31,272 bases of DNA from Scybalocola_A sp900557175 (GCA_937890745.1 CALADH010000019.1:1-31272); one strand, 5' to 3'. Positions 22,856-31,160 are shown, counted from the first letter of the stretch. Translations and numbers: made by a program. The notes: a model not told the origin generated them from the sequence alone.

Positions 22856-24001
22856 ATGAAAACTTGGCTTGTCAACGGACAGGTGCTGCATCATGATGAA
22901 ATAAAGGCGATGGACGTCTGTATTGAAGACGGTCTTATTACAGCCATCGTTAATCCGAGAAATCATGACGACGGCCTTGTTTATGATATGAAGGGCAATA
23001 CAGCCGTTCCCGGATTTATTGATATTCATACACACGGCGGTGCCGGCGTTGATGTCAACGCGGCAGATAAAGCCGGCTTTGAAAAAATCGGTCATTTCTT
23101 TGCAACACAGGGTACAACATCATGGCTCTGCTCGATTTTGACAGATACAAAAGAACAAACTGAAAAGAGTATTGGTTATGCGCTTGAGCATATGCAAGAC
23201 CATAAAAATTGTGCGAATCTTTTAGGTATTCATCTTGAGGGTCCTTTCCTTGCAAAGGAATATAAGGGCGCGATGCCGGAGCATCTGCTCATAAGCCCGA
23301 ATCAGGAACTTCTTGAAGAATATCAGCAGTGTGCCAAAGGCAATATCCGCTATATTACAGTATCGCCGGAGGTTTCTGGCGTGCCGGAGATGATTCCGGC
23401 AATGCGTGAGCTTGGCATGACGGTTGCCATCGGTCATTCCGGTGCGGACTATGAAACGTCATGGCGCTGTATCAATAACGGCGCCGGTGCAGCAACCCAT
23501 ACATTTAATGCAATGAAGCTTTTGCACCAGCATTTTCCGGCCATTATGGGCGCGGTGATTGAATCAGATATCTACTGTGAGGCTATCTGTGACGGCCGTC
23601 ATCTCCATCCGGGCACAGTCCGATTTTTGCTGAAGGCAAAGGGCTATGACAGAGTTGTCGCTGTGACAGATTCGATTATGGCGGCAGGATTGCCTGACGG
23701 CGAATATATGCTCGGTGTAAATGAGGTTATCGTTGAGGACGGCGATGCAAGGCTCAAACATGGTAACTCAAGAGCAGGCAGCACATTGACGACAGGAAAA
23801 GCACTTAAAAATCTTCTCGCCTTTACAGGACGCGGGCTGGAGGAGGTTGTGCCTCTGCTGACGCGAAATCCGGCGAAGCTTCTGAATGTTTATGATAAAA
23901 TCGGAAGTATTGCTACAGGTAAGGATGCAGACATTGTGATTCTTGACAAAGACTATAATGTTTGTGATACATTTGTAAAAGGTATTAAAATTGAAAAATA
24001 G
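22856..24001 (+). CDS. nagA: N-acetylglucosamine-6-phosphate deacetylase family (NagA)
   Basis: This 381-residue amidohydrolase has DIHTHGGAG (His58, His60), metal-ligand glutamate in HLEGPFLAKEYKGAMPEH, IGHSGADY, and THTFNAMKLLHQH, where the order and spacing match NagA. CDGRHLHPG and the catalytic aspartate in AVTDSIMAAG complete the set. The length is normal. GGAGG overlaps the NagB-like stop. NagA removes the acetyl group from GlcNAc-6-P in the cytoplasm. The gene lies between the NagB-like gene and the second aldolase, so an N-acylated sugar phosphate is a credible intermediate in this pathway. Acetylated galactosamine or another hexosamine is possible. Confidence 0.9.
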   Translation: MKTWLVNGQVLHHDEIKAMDVCIEDGLITAIVNPRNHDDGLVYDMKGNTAVPGFIDIHTHGGAGVDVNAADKAGFEKIGHFFATQGTTSWLCSILTDTKEQTEKSIGYALEHMQDHKNCANLLGIHLEGPFLAKEYKGAMPEHLLISPNQELLEEYQQCAKGNIRYITVSPEVSGVPEMIPAMRELGMTVAIGHSGADYETSWRCINNGAGAATHTFNAMKLLHQHFPAIMGAVIESDIYCEAICDGRHLHPGTVRFLLKAKGYDRVVAVTDSIMAAGLPDGEYMLGVNEVIVEDGDARLKHGNSRAGSTLTTGKALKNLLAFTGRGLEEVVPLLTRNPAKLLNVYDKIGSIATGKDADIVILDKDYNVCDTFVKGIKIEK

Positions 24002-24013
24002 GAGGATGAAGCA

Positions 24014-25168
24014 ATGGCATTAATTCCATTAAGACCACTTCTTGAAACAGTCAACAAATATCATTTTGCGCAGGGCGCATTTAATGTCAACGCTGTTGCT
24101 CAGGCAAAGGCAGTGATTGAGGTTCACGAAATGTTCCGTTCCGCTGCAATATTGCAGGGCGCAGATCTTGCCAACGGCTTTATGGGCGGACGTGTTGATT
24201 TTGCAAACGCTACACTGGAGGATAAAATTGTCGGCGCGAAAAACATCGCGGACGCTGTGAAAAAATACGGCGCAGATTCGGAAATCCCGGTTGTCCTTCA
24301 TCTTGATCACGGCAAAAACTTTGATTCATGTAAGGCAGCCATTGCCGGCGGCTACACATCGGTTATGATTGACGGTTCATCACTGCCGTTTGATGAGAAT
24401 GTAGAGCTGACGAGAGAGGTTGTAAAATATGCCCACGAAAGAGGCGTCAGTGTTGAAGGCGAACTCGGTGTTCTGGCCGGTGTTGAAGACCACGTATTTT
24501 CCAATACATCCACATATACAAATCCGCTGAGCGCCATTGACTTTATAAGAAAGACAGGCGTTGACGCCTTAGCTATTTCCTACGGCACAATGCACGGCGC
24601 ATCTAAAGGCAAGGATGTCAAGCTCAGAAAAGAAATTCCGACAGCTATCAGAGAATGCTTAAATCATGAAGGTATTTTCTGTGCCCTTGTTTCCCACGGC
24701 TCATCAACAGTGCCGAAATACATCGTTGATGAGATTAACGCGCTCGGCGGCTGTCTCACAAATACATACGGTATTTCCATTGACGAGCTTAAGGCCGCTA
24801 TTCCTTGCGGTATCGGCAAGATTAATGTTGATACAGATATCCGTCTTGCTGTGACAAGAAATATGAAGGAATTTTTCGCAAAATATCCTGAAAAGCGTAC
24901 AAGCGCTTCTATCGGCGGTATTTACGAGCTTCTTGAAGCAAAGAAAGATCAGTTTGATCCGAGAGCTTTTCTTGCACCAATCATGGACACTGTAATGTAC
25001 GGCAATATTCCGGATGATGATGTTGCGGCAATCATTGCCTGCATCGAAAAGGGTGTTAAAGAGGCTGTCGGCACATTAATCGTTGAATTTGGTTCTTTCG
25101 GCAAAGCACCGCTTGTAGAGCAGGTTGGCTTAGACGAAATGGCAGAAAGATACAAAAAAATGAAATAA
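24014..25168 (+). CDS. Second class II ketose-bisphosphate aldolase
   Basis: This 384-residue zinc aldolase is longer than the one at 20016. Asp98 and His99 in LHLDHGKNF, a second zinc His in ISYGTMHGASKGKD, the third in VSHGSSTV, and the phosphate loop GKINVDTDIR identify it. A C-terminal extension of about 60 residues (GTLIVEFGSFGKAP) is added. It starts behind TAGGAGGATG, 12 nt after NagA, and ends in a strong terminator, so it closes the operon. Two aldolases of different subfamilies in one cluster suggest two bisphosphate substrates or stereochemistries (inference). Confidence 0.92.
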   Translation: MALIPLRPLLETVNKYHFAQGAFNVNAVAQAKAVIEVHEMFRSAAILQGADLANGFMGGRVDFANATLEDKIVGAKNIADAVKKYGADSEIPVVLHLDHGKNFDSCKAAIAGGYTSVMIDGSSLPFDENVELTREVVKYAHERGVSVEGELGVLAGVEDHVFSNTSTYTNPLSAIDFIRKTGVDALAISYGTMHGASKGKDVKLRKEIPTAIRECLNHEGIFCALVSHGSSTVPKYIVDEINALGGCLTNTYGISIDELKAAIPCGIGKINVDTDIRLAVTRNMKEFFAKYPEKRTSASIGGIYELLEAKKDQFDPRAFLAPIMDTVMYGNIPDDDVAAIIACIEKGVKEAVGTLIVEFGSFGKAPLVEQVGLDEMAERYKKMK

Positions 25169-25181
25169 TGCTATCTCTTTT

Positions 25182-25223
25182 CCCGCGCCGGCTTAACGTT
25201 AAGCAGGCGCGGGTGTTTTTTTC
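25182..25223 (+). terminator. Strong Rho-independent terminator ending the amino-sugar operon
   Basis: The arm CCCGCGCCGGCTTAA pairs with TTAAGCAGGCGCGGG with one mismatch, followed by TGTTTTTTTT. The central AACGTT forms the tight loop. Confidence 0.95.
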
Positions 25224-25252
25224 TTGTAGGAACCGGCACAAAATGCTACAAT
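25224..25252 (+). promoter_or_regulatory. Promoter of the kinase/STAND unit
   Basis: TTGTAG (25224-25229), 17 nt, TACAAT (25247-25252), immediately after the terminator. The -35 is weak, the -10 good. It supports an independent transcription unit. Confidence 0.55.
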
Positions 25253-25281
25253 CAATTAAAATTATTGAGATGGAGACGGCG

Positions 25282-25734
25282 ATGGGATATTATACCGATT
25301 TTTTTGAAAAGGCCACGTATGAGCTATATGAAAAAGAAGATTATATTGATGAATTGAAAAAGCTTACAGGACAGTTTCGTACTTTTGATGAGGCTTTGGA
25401 CAGCTTCATATCAGAACACGGTTATAAAGGCAGCATGGAGAATGTTGATGAGAAAGTCACATTTATTGTCAGCCGCTTTAAACGGACAGGCGTACCTGTA
25501 CCGAGAAATATTAAAAAATGGTATACGGAAAAAAAGCGGATTGAAAGAAATTCAAAAATCCCATTTTTGTTCTGTTTTGCCTTTGAACTGAATGTGGACG
25601 AGGCGGATGATTTTTTTCGCAGAATCTGTCTTTCAAAAGGTATTGACTGTCATTTAATGCAGGAAGCGGTGTATTTCTTTGCCTTAAAAAATAGGCTGAC
25701 TTATACACAGACAGAAGAAATTTATCAGGCTTAA
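25282..25734 (+). CDS. Unrecognised 150-residue protein, first gene of kinase/STAND unit
   Basis: I do not recognise this family. The protein is mostly helical and charged, begins MGYYTDFFEKATYELY, and has an RSIxKW-like basic stretch (VPRNIKKWYTEKKRIER) followed by a helix pair (LNVDEADDFFRRICLSKGIDCHLMQ). The last resembles a small alpha-helical adaptor or DNA-binding bundle. It has no signal peptide or membrane segment. ATG 25282 follows GGAG; upstream in-frame codons run through the terminator and are excluded. The next gene starts 5 nt after its stop, in another frame. Inference: an adaptor or sensor acting with the kinase-STAND protein at 26520. Confidence 0.75.
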   Translation: MGYYTDFFEKATYELYEKEDYIDELKKLTGQFRTFDEALDSFISEHGYKGSMENVDEKVTFIVSRFKRTGVPVPRNIKKWYTEKKRIERNSKIPFLFCFAFELNVDEADDFFRRICLSKGIDCHLMQEAVYFFALKNRLTYTQTEEIYQA

Positions 25735-25739
25735 AGCTT

Positions 25740-26513
25740 ATGAAGCCGGATAAAATTTGCGGAGAGGATTTAATTTATACAGATTTCATTAAGGAAGACG
25801 TCGAGAAAATAGAGACGCCGGAGAAACTTATTGCATATTTGAATGAAAATTCCGAAAAATTTGCCTATAACAATGCGGCGGCATTTGAGACTATACAGAC
25901 ACTATGGAAAGAAATTCAGGGCAGCGATGATAAAGAGGGGCTTGCCATAAAAGAGAGAAAACAGCTCTATGAGTTATTTAATAAGGAAGAAGCGGCGAAG
26001 CAAAAATATCATGGCAGAAGGGAGCGTTTAAGGGCAGATGATTCTATTACGGGAATTTATTTGCAGATATTGGGGCTTTATGGGGATTATGTTACAGATT
26101 ATTATAAAGACAGAGGGCTTAAAGCAATATTAAAAGATAATGCACTGCTGCACCCTTTGGCAGAAGAAGCATTTCCTGACAGAGATGGGTTAAACAAAAT
26201 TTTAAACGGGGCACATGTATCGTATGAGCGTGTCCGAAAATTGATGATATTGCTTGTGTTTTACAGATTTTATATAAAACGCGCGCTGTCTTCAGGAAAT
26301 TATATGACAGATTGCGGGGAAGAAAAAAACTGCATGATGACGATAGATAATCACTTAATATCAGCCAATTATCAAAGGTTGTATCCGGGAAATCCATATG
26401 ATTTTCTTATACTTATGGCGATAAGGACAGAAAGTCCGCTGTGTACTTTCCGGGATTATATGAGGGAATTGTTTTTTGAAAATGCAGATATGGATTTATT
26501 TTACGGGGAATGA
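25740..26513 (+). CDS. Unrecognised 257-residue protein, second gene of kinase/STAND unit
   Basis: I do not recognise this family. It is a soluble, helix-rich protein. The N-terminal ~50 residues (YTDFIKEDVEKIETPEKLIAYL) are acidic, a charged coiled-coil-like stretch covers about residues 75-100, and the C-terminus carries NPYDFLILMAIRTESPLCTFRDYM. The ribosome site is weak and the gene starts 5 nt after the stop of the preceding one, in a different frame, suggesting translational coupling. A split of one ancestral gene by a frameshift is an alternative. Its stop is 6 nt from the kinase start. The tight order with the first gene and the kinase suggests one functional complex (inference). Confidence 0.75.
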   Translation: MKPDKICGEDLIYTDFIKEDVEKIETPEKLIAYLNENSEKFAYNNAAAFETIQTLWKEIQGSDDKEGLAIKERKQLYELFNKEEAAKQKYHGRRERLRADDSITGIYLQILGLYGDYVTDYYKDRGLKAILKDNALLHPLAEEAFPDRDGLNKILNGAHVSYERVRKLMILLVFYRFYIKRALSSGNYMTDCGEEKNCMMTIDNHLISANYQRLYPGNPYDFLILMAIRTESPLCTFRDYMRELFFENADMDLFYGE

Positions 26514-26519
26514 TAAGTG

Positions 26520-28226
26520 ATGGAAAAGCGACAGCCATTAAAAATAAATACAGAGCTTACGGCTCAAAACAGCAGCGGCGGAACGATGCGCTTTGTCATC
26601 GGAAGGACGGTTGGTTTTGGGGGTTCATGCATTGTTTATGATGGTTATTATGTGAATAATGCCGGAGTAAAAAGCACGGTGCGCATTAAGGAATGCTTTC
26701 CGTATAAATTACATCTTCGCAGGAGTGAAGCGGGCGTCCTCATTGCCGAAAATGGTGAGAATGAGCGGTTTGAGGCCTATAAAATGAGAATGAGAAAATC
26801 CTTTGAGACGGCGCATTTTCTTCATGAAACAACAGGACTTACAAATTATACGGCGCATGTTTTTGATATGTATGAAGCCAATGGCACAGTATATATAATT
26901 TCATCGTACACAGAAGGCAATGTGCTGTCAAACGTGGTTTTTGCTTCGCTGAAGGATGCCGTCCGCGCTGTAATAAGTATAGCGAAACGTATTGAGCAAA
27001 TACATAAGCAAGGTTATTTATATTTGGATATTAAGCCTGAAAATATATTGATAGACAAGGAACTGCCGGAGCTTATATGGCTCTTTGATTTTGATGCACT
27101 CATTCCGATCGGAGAAAAAGAAGCAATTGCGGAATATAAGCTGGCTTGTTCGACGGACTTTGCGCCGATGGAACAAAAAATCGGGGACATCAAACATATC
27201 GGCAGACATACGGACATCTACAGTATTGGGGCAATTCTTTTTTACTTACTGTTTGGCAGGGCGCCGGGCGCCGCAGACTGTGGCTTTGAGGCTGAATATG
27301 ATTATTCAAAATTGAAATGGCAGACAACATATCAGCAAAAATTGTATAAAGCACTGACTGCATTTTTTCACCATACACTTCAGGCCTATTACAAAGCGCG
27401 GTATTCTGAAATGGCGAAAGTGCTTAACGGGCTTTATGAGATAGAAAAGTATGCACAGATACCGCAGCTGATATGCTCGGAATATGTGTCAAATAATGAG
27501 CCTGTGACAGGCAGAGCGGATGTATGTCAAAAATTATGCCACTGGTACGAGAGCAGCGAAAAACTCATATTTATAACCGGTATGGGCGGCATCGGCAAAA
27601 GTACTGTTGTACGAAAATTTATAAATGATTATTCTGAACGGTTTGATGATGTTTTGTTTTTGCAGTTCAGGGATTCAATATGTGGAACGATCAATGATGA
27701 TATGCAGCTTTGCATCAGAGGCTGTGAAAAGGACAAAGAAGAAAGTGACGAAGAATATTTTTTCAGAAAAACAAAAGCTCTATGCGAGTTGACTGCCAAA
27801 ACGCAGACACTTCTTGTCATTGATAACTTTGACGGAATGATTGACGAGGCATTTTCAAAGCTGTTAAAAATTCAATGGAAGATGATTGTTATCACCCGGA
27901 CAGATATGTCTTTTTCGGGCTTTCATGTTCAAAAAATAGAAGGTCTGTATAAAAAAGAAGATTTACACAGGCTTTTTGAAAATAATATGGGACGAAAACT
28001 GGAAGATGATGAGGCCGGTAAGTTTGACCGTATGTCAGAAATGGTGGAAAATCATACGCTTGTTTTAGTTTTAATTGCGCGTCAGATTGCCAAAAGTTTT
28101 CTGACAATGGATGAAGCTTTAGAACTTATACAAAAGAACGGCTTTTCTGAAATGGCGCCTGAAAAGGTTGCGTATATGCAGGACGGCGTCGGAATATTAT
28201 TATATCGACAAAACGATGATGATTAA
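26520..28226 (+). CDS. Protein kinase fused to NB-ARC/STAND NTPase, 3' truncated
   Basis: This 568-residue multi-domain protein begins with a protein-kinase domain (~30-290): glycine loop VGFGGSCIVY, Lys in VRIKE, catalytic loop YLDIKPENI (HRD reads YLD, but Asp, Lys and Asn are kept), and DFD instead of DFG. A linker leads to an NB-ARC NTPase: Walker A GMGGIGKST (~354-362), Walker B TLLVIDNFD, and the arginine-sensor strand MIVITRTDM. The usual GLPLA-like region is present only as HTLVLVLIARQI, and repeats or an effector are missing. The protein ends in 12 unusual residues (GVGILLYRQNDDD) where the frame enters the next gene. STAND proteins act as inflammasome-like switches, some in phage defence. 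Function here is inferred. Confidence 0.8.
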   Translation: MEKRQPLKINTELTAQNSSGGTMRFVIGRTVGFGGSCIVYDGYYVNNAGVKSTVRIKECFPYKLHLRRSEAGVLIAENGENERFEAYKMRMRKSFETAHFLHETTGLTNYTAHVFDMYEANGTVYIISSYTEGNVLSNVVFASLKDAVRAVISIAKRIEQIHKQGYLYLDIKPENILIDKELPELIWLFDFDALIPIGEKEAIAEYKLACSTDFAPMEQKIGDIKHIGRHTDIYSIGAILFYLLFGRAPGAADCGFEAEYDYSKLKWQTTYQQKLYKALTAFFHHTLQAYYKARYSEMAKVLNGLYEIEKYAQIPQLICSEYVSNNEPVTGRADVCQKLCHWYESSEKLIFITGMGGIGKSTVVRKFINDYSERFDDVLFLQFRDSICGTINDDMQLCIRGCEKDKEESDEEYFFRKTKALCELTAKTQTLLVIDNFDGMIDEAFSKLLKIQWKMIVITRTDMSFSGFHVQKIEGLYKKEDLHRLFENNMGRKLEDDEAGKFDRMSEMVENHTLVLVLIARQIAKSFLTMDEALELIQKNGFSEMAPEKVAYMQDGVGILLYRQNDDD

Positions 28227-29805
28227 AGAATTTATTGATGAGAGGCCGATGGTTTCGCTGTTTACACGTCCGCGGCGTTTTGGAAAGACGCTGAACATGG
28301 ATATGCTGCGAACTTTTTTTGAAAAGACAGATAAAGATACGTCGGTGTATTTCAGAGATAAAAAAATATGGAGCTGCGGGAAAAAGTATCGTGATTACCA
28401 GGGAAAATATCCGGTCATCTTTATTACCTTTAAAGATGTTAAGTTTGACTCATGGGAGAAAACCTTTGAGGCGATCAGAGAATTGTTTACAAAGGAAGCC
28501 TACAGGCATATTGAGCTGCGGACAAGCAAACAGTGTGACGATTATGATAAAAAGATATTTGAACGGTTTCTTGCCGGCGATATGAATGAGGTAGAGCTTT
28601 CGGGTGCGCTTATGAATATGTCGCGTATGCTTCACAAACATTACGGTGTTGCGCCGATCATCATTATTGATGAATACGATATTCCTATACAGCAGGGATA
28701 TATGAAAAATTATTATGACAAAGTGATCCTTCTTATGCGGAATCTGTTTTCGGGCGGATTTAAAGATAATAAGCATTTGTCCTATGGTTTTCTGACAGGT
28801 ATTCTCCGCGTGGCTAAGGAAAGTATATTCAGCGGTTTGAATAATCTTGTAATCCATTCTGTTTTAGATCAAAAATACAGCACATATTTTGGGTTTACGT
28901 CAGAGGAAGTTATGGAGATGGCGCAATATTACGGAGCGGAAGATAAATATAAAGAAATATGTGAATGGTATGATGGCTATAGATTTGGAAAGAATGAGAT
29001 TTTTAATCCGTGGTCAGTGATCAATTACTTTAGTAATGAATGTGAACCGAGAGCTTTTTGGCAGTCTACCGGCAGTAATGATATTATTGGTGAAATTATT
29101 GCTGAGGCTGATAAGGAGATTTATGAAAAACTGACGTTTCTTGTAAGTGGAAAATCATTTGTGACTTATATTGATACAAGTGTGATTTATCCGCAAATTA
29201 AAAATAATCCGTCAACAATATACAGTTTTTTACTTGTTGCGGGCTATTTAAAAGTTTTGAAAACAGAACCGTCTTTTAATGGTGATTTTATGTGTGAGGT
29301 TGCCCTGCCAAATAAAGAAATTTCTTTTGTGTATGATAAAGAAATTCTTCAAAAATTGGATGGAATGATTCCGCAGTCGATAGCGGTATCTGTTCAGGAA
29401 GCGGTTTATTCGGGTGACAGTGAAAAACTACGGGAAATGCTTCAAAGATTATTAAGACAGTCGGCGAGCGTGTATGACACTGTCGGAGAAAATTTTTATC
29501 ATGGGTTCATGCTGGGCGTATGCGCTTTACTCGGTGATTTTTATGCTACGTCAAACAGGGAATCCGGCAACGGACGCTATGACCTTCAGCTGATGCCAAA
29601 AGAGAGAAGCCTTCCGGGAATACTGATTGAGTTAAAGTATGGTAAAAATTGTTCTGAAACCGAACTTAAAAAATTATCAAAAATTGCATTGCAGCAAATT
29701 AAAGACAAAAAATATGATACAGATATGTTTGAAAAAGGTGTTAAGGAAATTTATAAGTACGGTGTTGCTTTTAGTGGGAAGAATGTTTGGGTGACACTTG
29801 AATAA
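28168..29805 (+). CDS. AAA-ATPase / PD-(D/E)XK-like protein, 5' truncated
   Basis: This 545-residue protein matches the widespread predicted AAA-ATPase family. It begins at its YYYIDKTMMIKEF block, then has RPRRFGKTLNMDML (P-loop-like GKT) and IIIIDEYD as Walker B. The C-terminal nuclease-like domain carries RYDLQL and GILIELKYGK (D..ExK). Normal members have about 15-20 additional N-terminal residues before the YYY block. Those are missing, and the frame overlaps the end of the kinase-STAND gene by 59 nt, starting at a TTG. Inference: the start was lost when the two genes were joined. Family members are of unknown function, often linked to mobile or defence loci. Expression may depend on re-initiation. 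Confidence 0.75.
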   Translation: MRICRTASEYYYIDKTMMIKEFIDERPMVSLFTRPRRFGKTLNMDMLRTFFEKTDKDTSVYFRDKKIWSCGKKYRDYQGKYPVIFITFKDVKFDSWEKTFEAIRELFTKEAYRHIELRTSKQCDDYDKKIFERFLAGDMNEVELSGALMNMSRMLHKHYGVAPIIIIDEYDIPIQQGYMKNYYDKVILLMRNLFSGGFKDNKHLSYGFLTGILRVAKESIFSGLNNLVIHSVLDQKYSTYFGFTSEEVMEMAQYYGAEDKYKEICEWYDGYRFGKNEIFNPWSVINYFSNECEPRAFWQSTGSNDIIGEIIAEADKEIYEKLTFLVSGKSFVTYIDTSVIYPQIKNNPSTIYSFLLVAGYLKVLKTEPSFNGDFMCEVALPNKEISFVYDKEILQKLDGMIPQSIAVSVQEAVYSGDSEKLREMLQRLLRQSASVYDTVGENFYHGFMLGVCALLGDFYATSNRESGNGRYDLQLMPKERSLPGILIELKYGKNCSETELKKLSKIALQQIKDKKYDTDMFEKGVKEIYKYGVAFSGKNVWVTLE

Positions 29806-29814
29806 AATTACGGC

Positions 29815-29858
29815 AAAGTGTGCTTCTGATACAGGTTATGAGAAGCACACTTTTGTTT
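29815..29858. terminator. Terminator between convergent AAA-ATPase and binding-protein genes
   Basis: A 13-bp stem AAAGTGTGCTTCT/AGAAGCACACTTT has a 13-nt loop and a TGTTTTG tail. The outer CGGCAAA/TTTGCCG bases can extend it. It is bidirectional by sequence. Confidence 0.85.
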
Positions 29859-29873
29859 TGCCGCTGTTTTTAG

Positions 29874-30873
29874 CTATTTTGCCGCTTCAGAAAAGCTTGT
29901 TGTCACTAAATCCTCATATTCAACGCGGGCGGAGAGTTCTCCGGCATTTTCAAGAATATTTTGAAGCAGTTCAAAAGAATCTGCGGTCATGACAGTGTCT
30001 TCTTTCCATGTGTCCTGCTCATGGTATCGGGCAACAATTGTCTGAAGTGTTTTATCATCGGTTTCTTTAAATTGGGGCTTGATCACCTTTGCAATTTCTT
30101 CGGGTGTATGTGAGTTTACATAATCAAGACCTTTCTGAATGGCATTTGTGAATTTCTGAATAATCTCCGGATTTTCATTCATGTAGCTTTTTAAAGCTGA
30201 AAAACAGGTGTATGGAACGTAGCCGCTGTCAACACCGAGAGAGGCGATGACATGACCGTTTCCGGAAAGCTCAAGGCTGGAGGCGAAAGGTTCAAATTCT
30301 ACGGTATAATCGCCGGTGCCGCCTGCAAAGGCTTCGGCAGTGACGCCGAAATCAATATTTTGAATAATCGTTAAATCTTTTTTCGGATCGATATTGTTTG
30401 TTTTTAAAATATACTCAAAAATCATTTGCGGCATACCACCTGCCCTGCCGCCGAGGACAGTCTTTCCTTTTAAATCTTCCCATTTAAAATCTTCATCAGC
30501 TTCGTGACCGACAAGAAAGTTTCCGGCGCGTTGGGTTAGCTGGGCAAAGTTGACAGCATAATCGGAAGCTCCCTGATTAAATGTGTAAACCGTCGATTCC
30601 GGGCCCATAAAGCCGATATCGGCTTCGCCGGAAATAAGTGCTGTCATAACTTTATCGGCGCCGTTTGAATTGACAAGTGTTAAATCAATGCCTTCTTCTT
30701 CAAAATAGCCATTTTCAATGGCGGCGTACATCGGGGCATAAAAAACAGAGTGTGCAACTTCGCTTAAAGTCACCGGCGTCAGACTGGAATCAGTGCTTTT
30801 CCCACAGCCGGAAAACAGCATCAATCAATCCAAGCGCGGCTGTCATTATCAACGCAAAAACTTTCTTTTTCAT
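29874..30873 (-). pseudogene. NMT1/THI5-like solute-binding lipoprotein, frameshifted in signal peptide
   Basis: The body (residues after about 20) is a type II binding protein: VAHSVFYAPMYAAIENGYF, GEADIGFMGPE, LKGKTVLGGRAGGMPQ. From ATG 30873 behind GGAGG the frame reads MKKKVFALIMTAALGLIDAVFRL and leaves the body frame. Removing four bases of the tandem TTGATTGA at 30821-30828 restores MKKKVFALIMTAALGLMLF followed by SGC, a perfect lipobox. The body frame itself has no good start (a TTG at 30824). So a 4-bp duplication has shifted the gene. It has no permease or ATPase partner in the window. The protein is probably not exported; a translation from the TTG would lack most of the signal peptide. 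The ligand could be a thiamine precursor or other small molecule. Confidence 0.85.
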
Positions 30874-30962
30874 GTGCAAACCTCCAAAGGGGATTGATTT
30901 ATTATATGATGGGAAAAGAAGAAAGTGAAAGAGGCAAGGTTTAAAGGGGGGTTTGTCGATTT

Positions 30963-30990
30963 AGTATATATTAAGTTATTGAGTGGTAAA
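30963..30990 (-). promoter_or_regulatory. Candidate promoter of the frameshifted binding-protein gene
   Basis: On the minus strand TTTACC (30985-30990), 16 nt, TATACT (30963-30968), about 80 nt before the GGAGG site. A purine-rich stretch lies in the leader; no riboswitch core was recognised. Confidence 0.4.
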
Positions 30991-31016
30991 GGAAAACCTT
31001 CTGAAAAATTCTGGAC

Positions 31017-31160
31017 TTTGGTATTATAGTTCTTTCCGTCAGCGGCAGTTATTCGAAATTTTCGAATAACTGAATTTCTCTCAATATCTTCTGTGGCAGT
31101 AATAAATGTCAGATATTCCACTGCAAAGGAGCGAACAATATTACTTTTTTTATTCACCAT
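31017..31160 (-). pseudogene. RhuM-family virulence-protein remnant with internal deletion
   Basis: Minus-strand translation from 31160 gives MVNKKSNIVRSFAVEYLTF, then ITATED and IERNSVIRKFRITAADGKNY. Intact RhuM proteins have an N-terminal block like RSSAAEYLTFVxATGD and, about 40 residues later, a block like SVIRNFRITASDGKNYNTK. Here the two blocks are adjacent, and the following conserved YNL region is absent. The remnant is therefore internally deleted and 3' truncated. RhuM proteins are often linked to mobile or phage-related loci. The assignment is from memory of the motif order. Confidence 0.55.

Noticed and set aside
22856..24001. Dihydroorotase or adenine deaminase for the amidohydrolase before the second aldolase
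   Set aside because: The THTFNAM, GHSGADY and AVTDSIMAAG blocks and the order of motifs are specific to N-acetylhexosamine-6-phosphate deacetylases.
12242..25168. Sulfoquinovose (sulfo-glycolysis) cluster
   Set aside because: The TauABC-type importer and aldolases fit loosely, but there is no sulfoquinovosidase, SQ isomerase or sulfolactaldehyde reductase, and the NagA/NagB-like genes point to an N-acylated substrate.
30886..31016. TPP riboswitch upstream of the THI5-like binding protein
   Set aside because: No CUGAGA or other conserved thi-box core could be found in the leader.
31046..31072. Perfect 13-bp palindrome with a single central base, and a TATAAT at 31023-31028 minus
   Set aside because: Both fall inside the RhuM-like remnant, where they are explained by coding sequence (SVIRKFRI and DGKNYNT codons). 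An operator role is therefore not supported.
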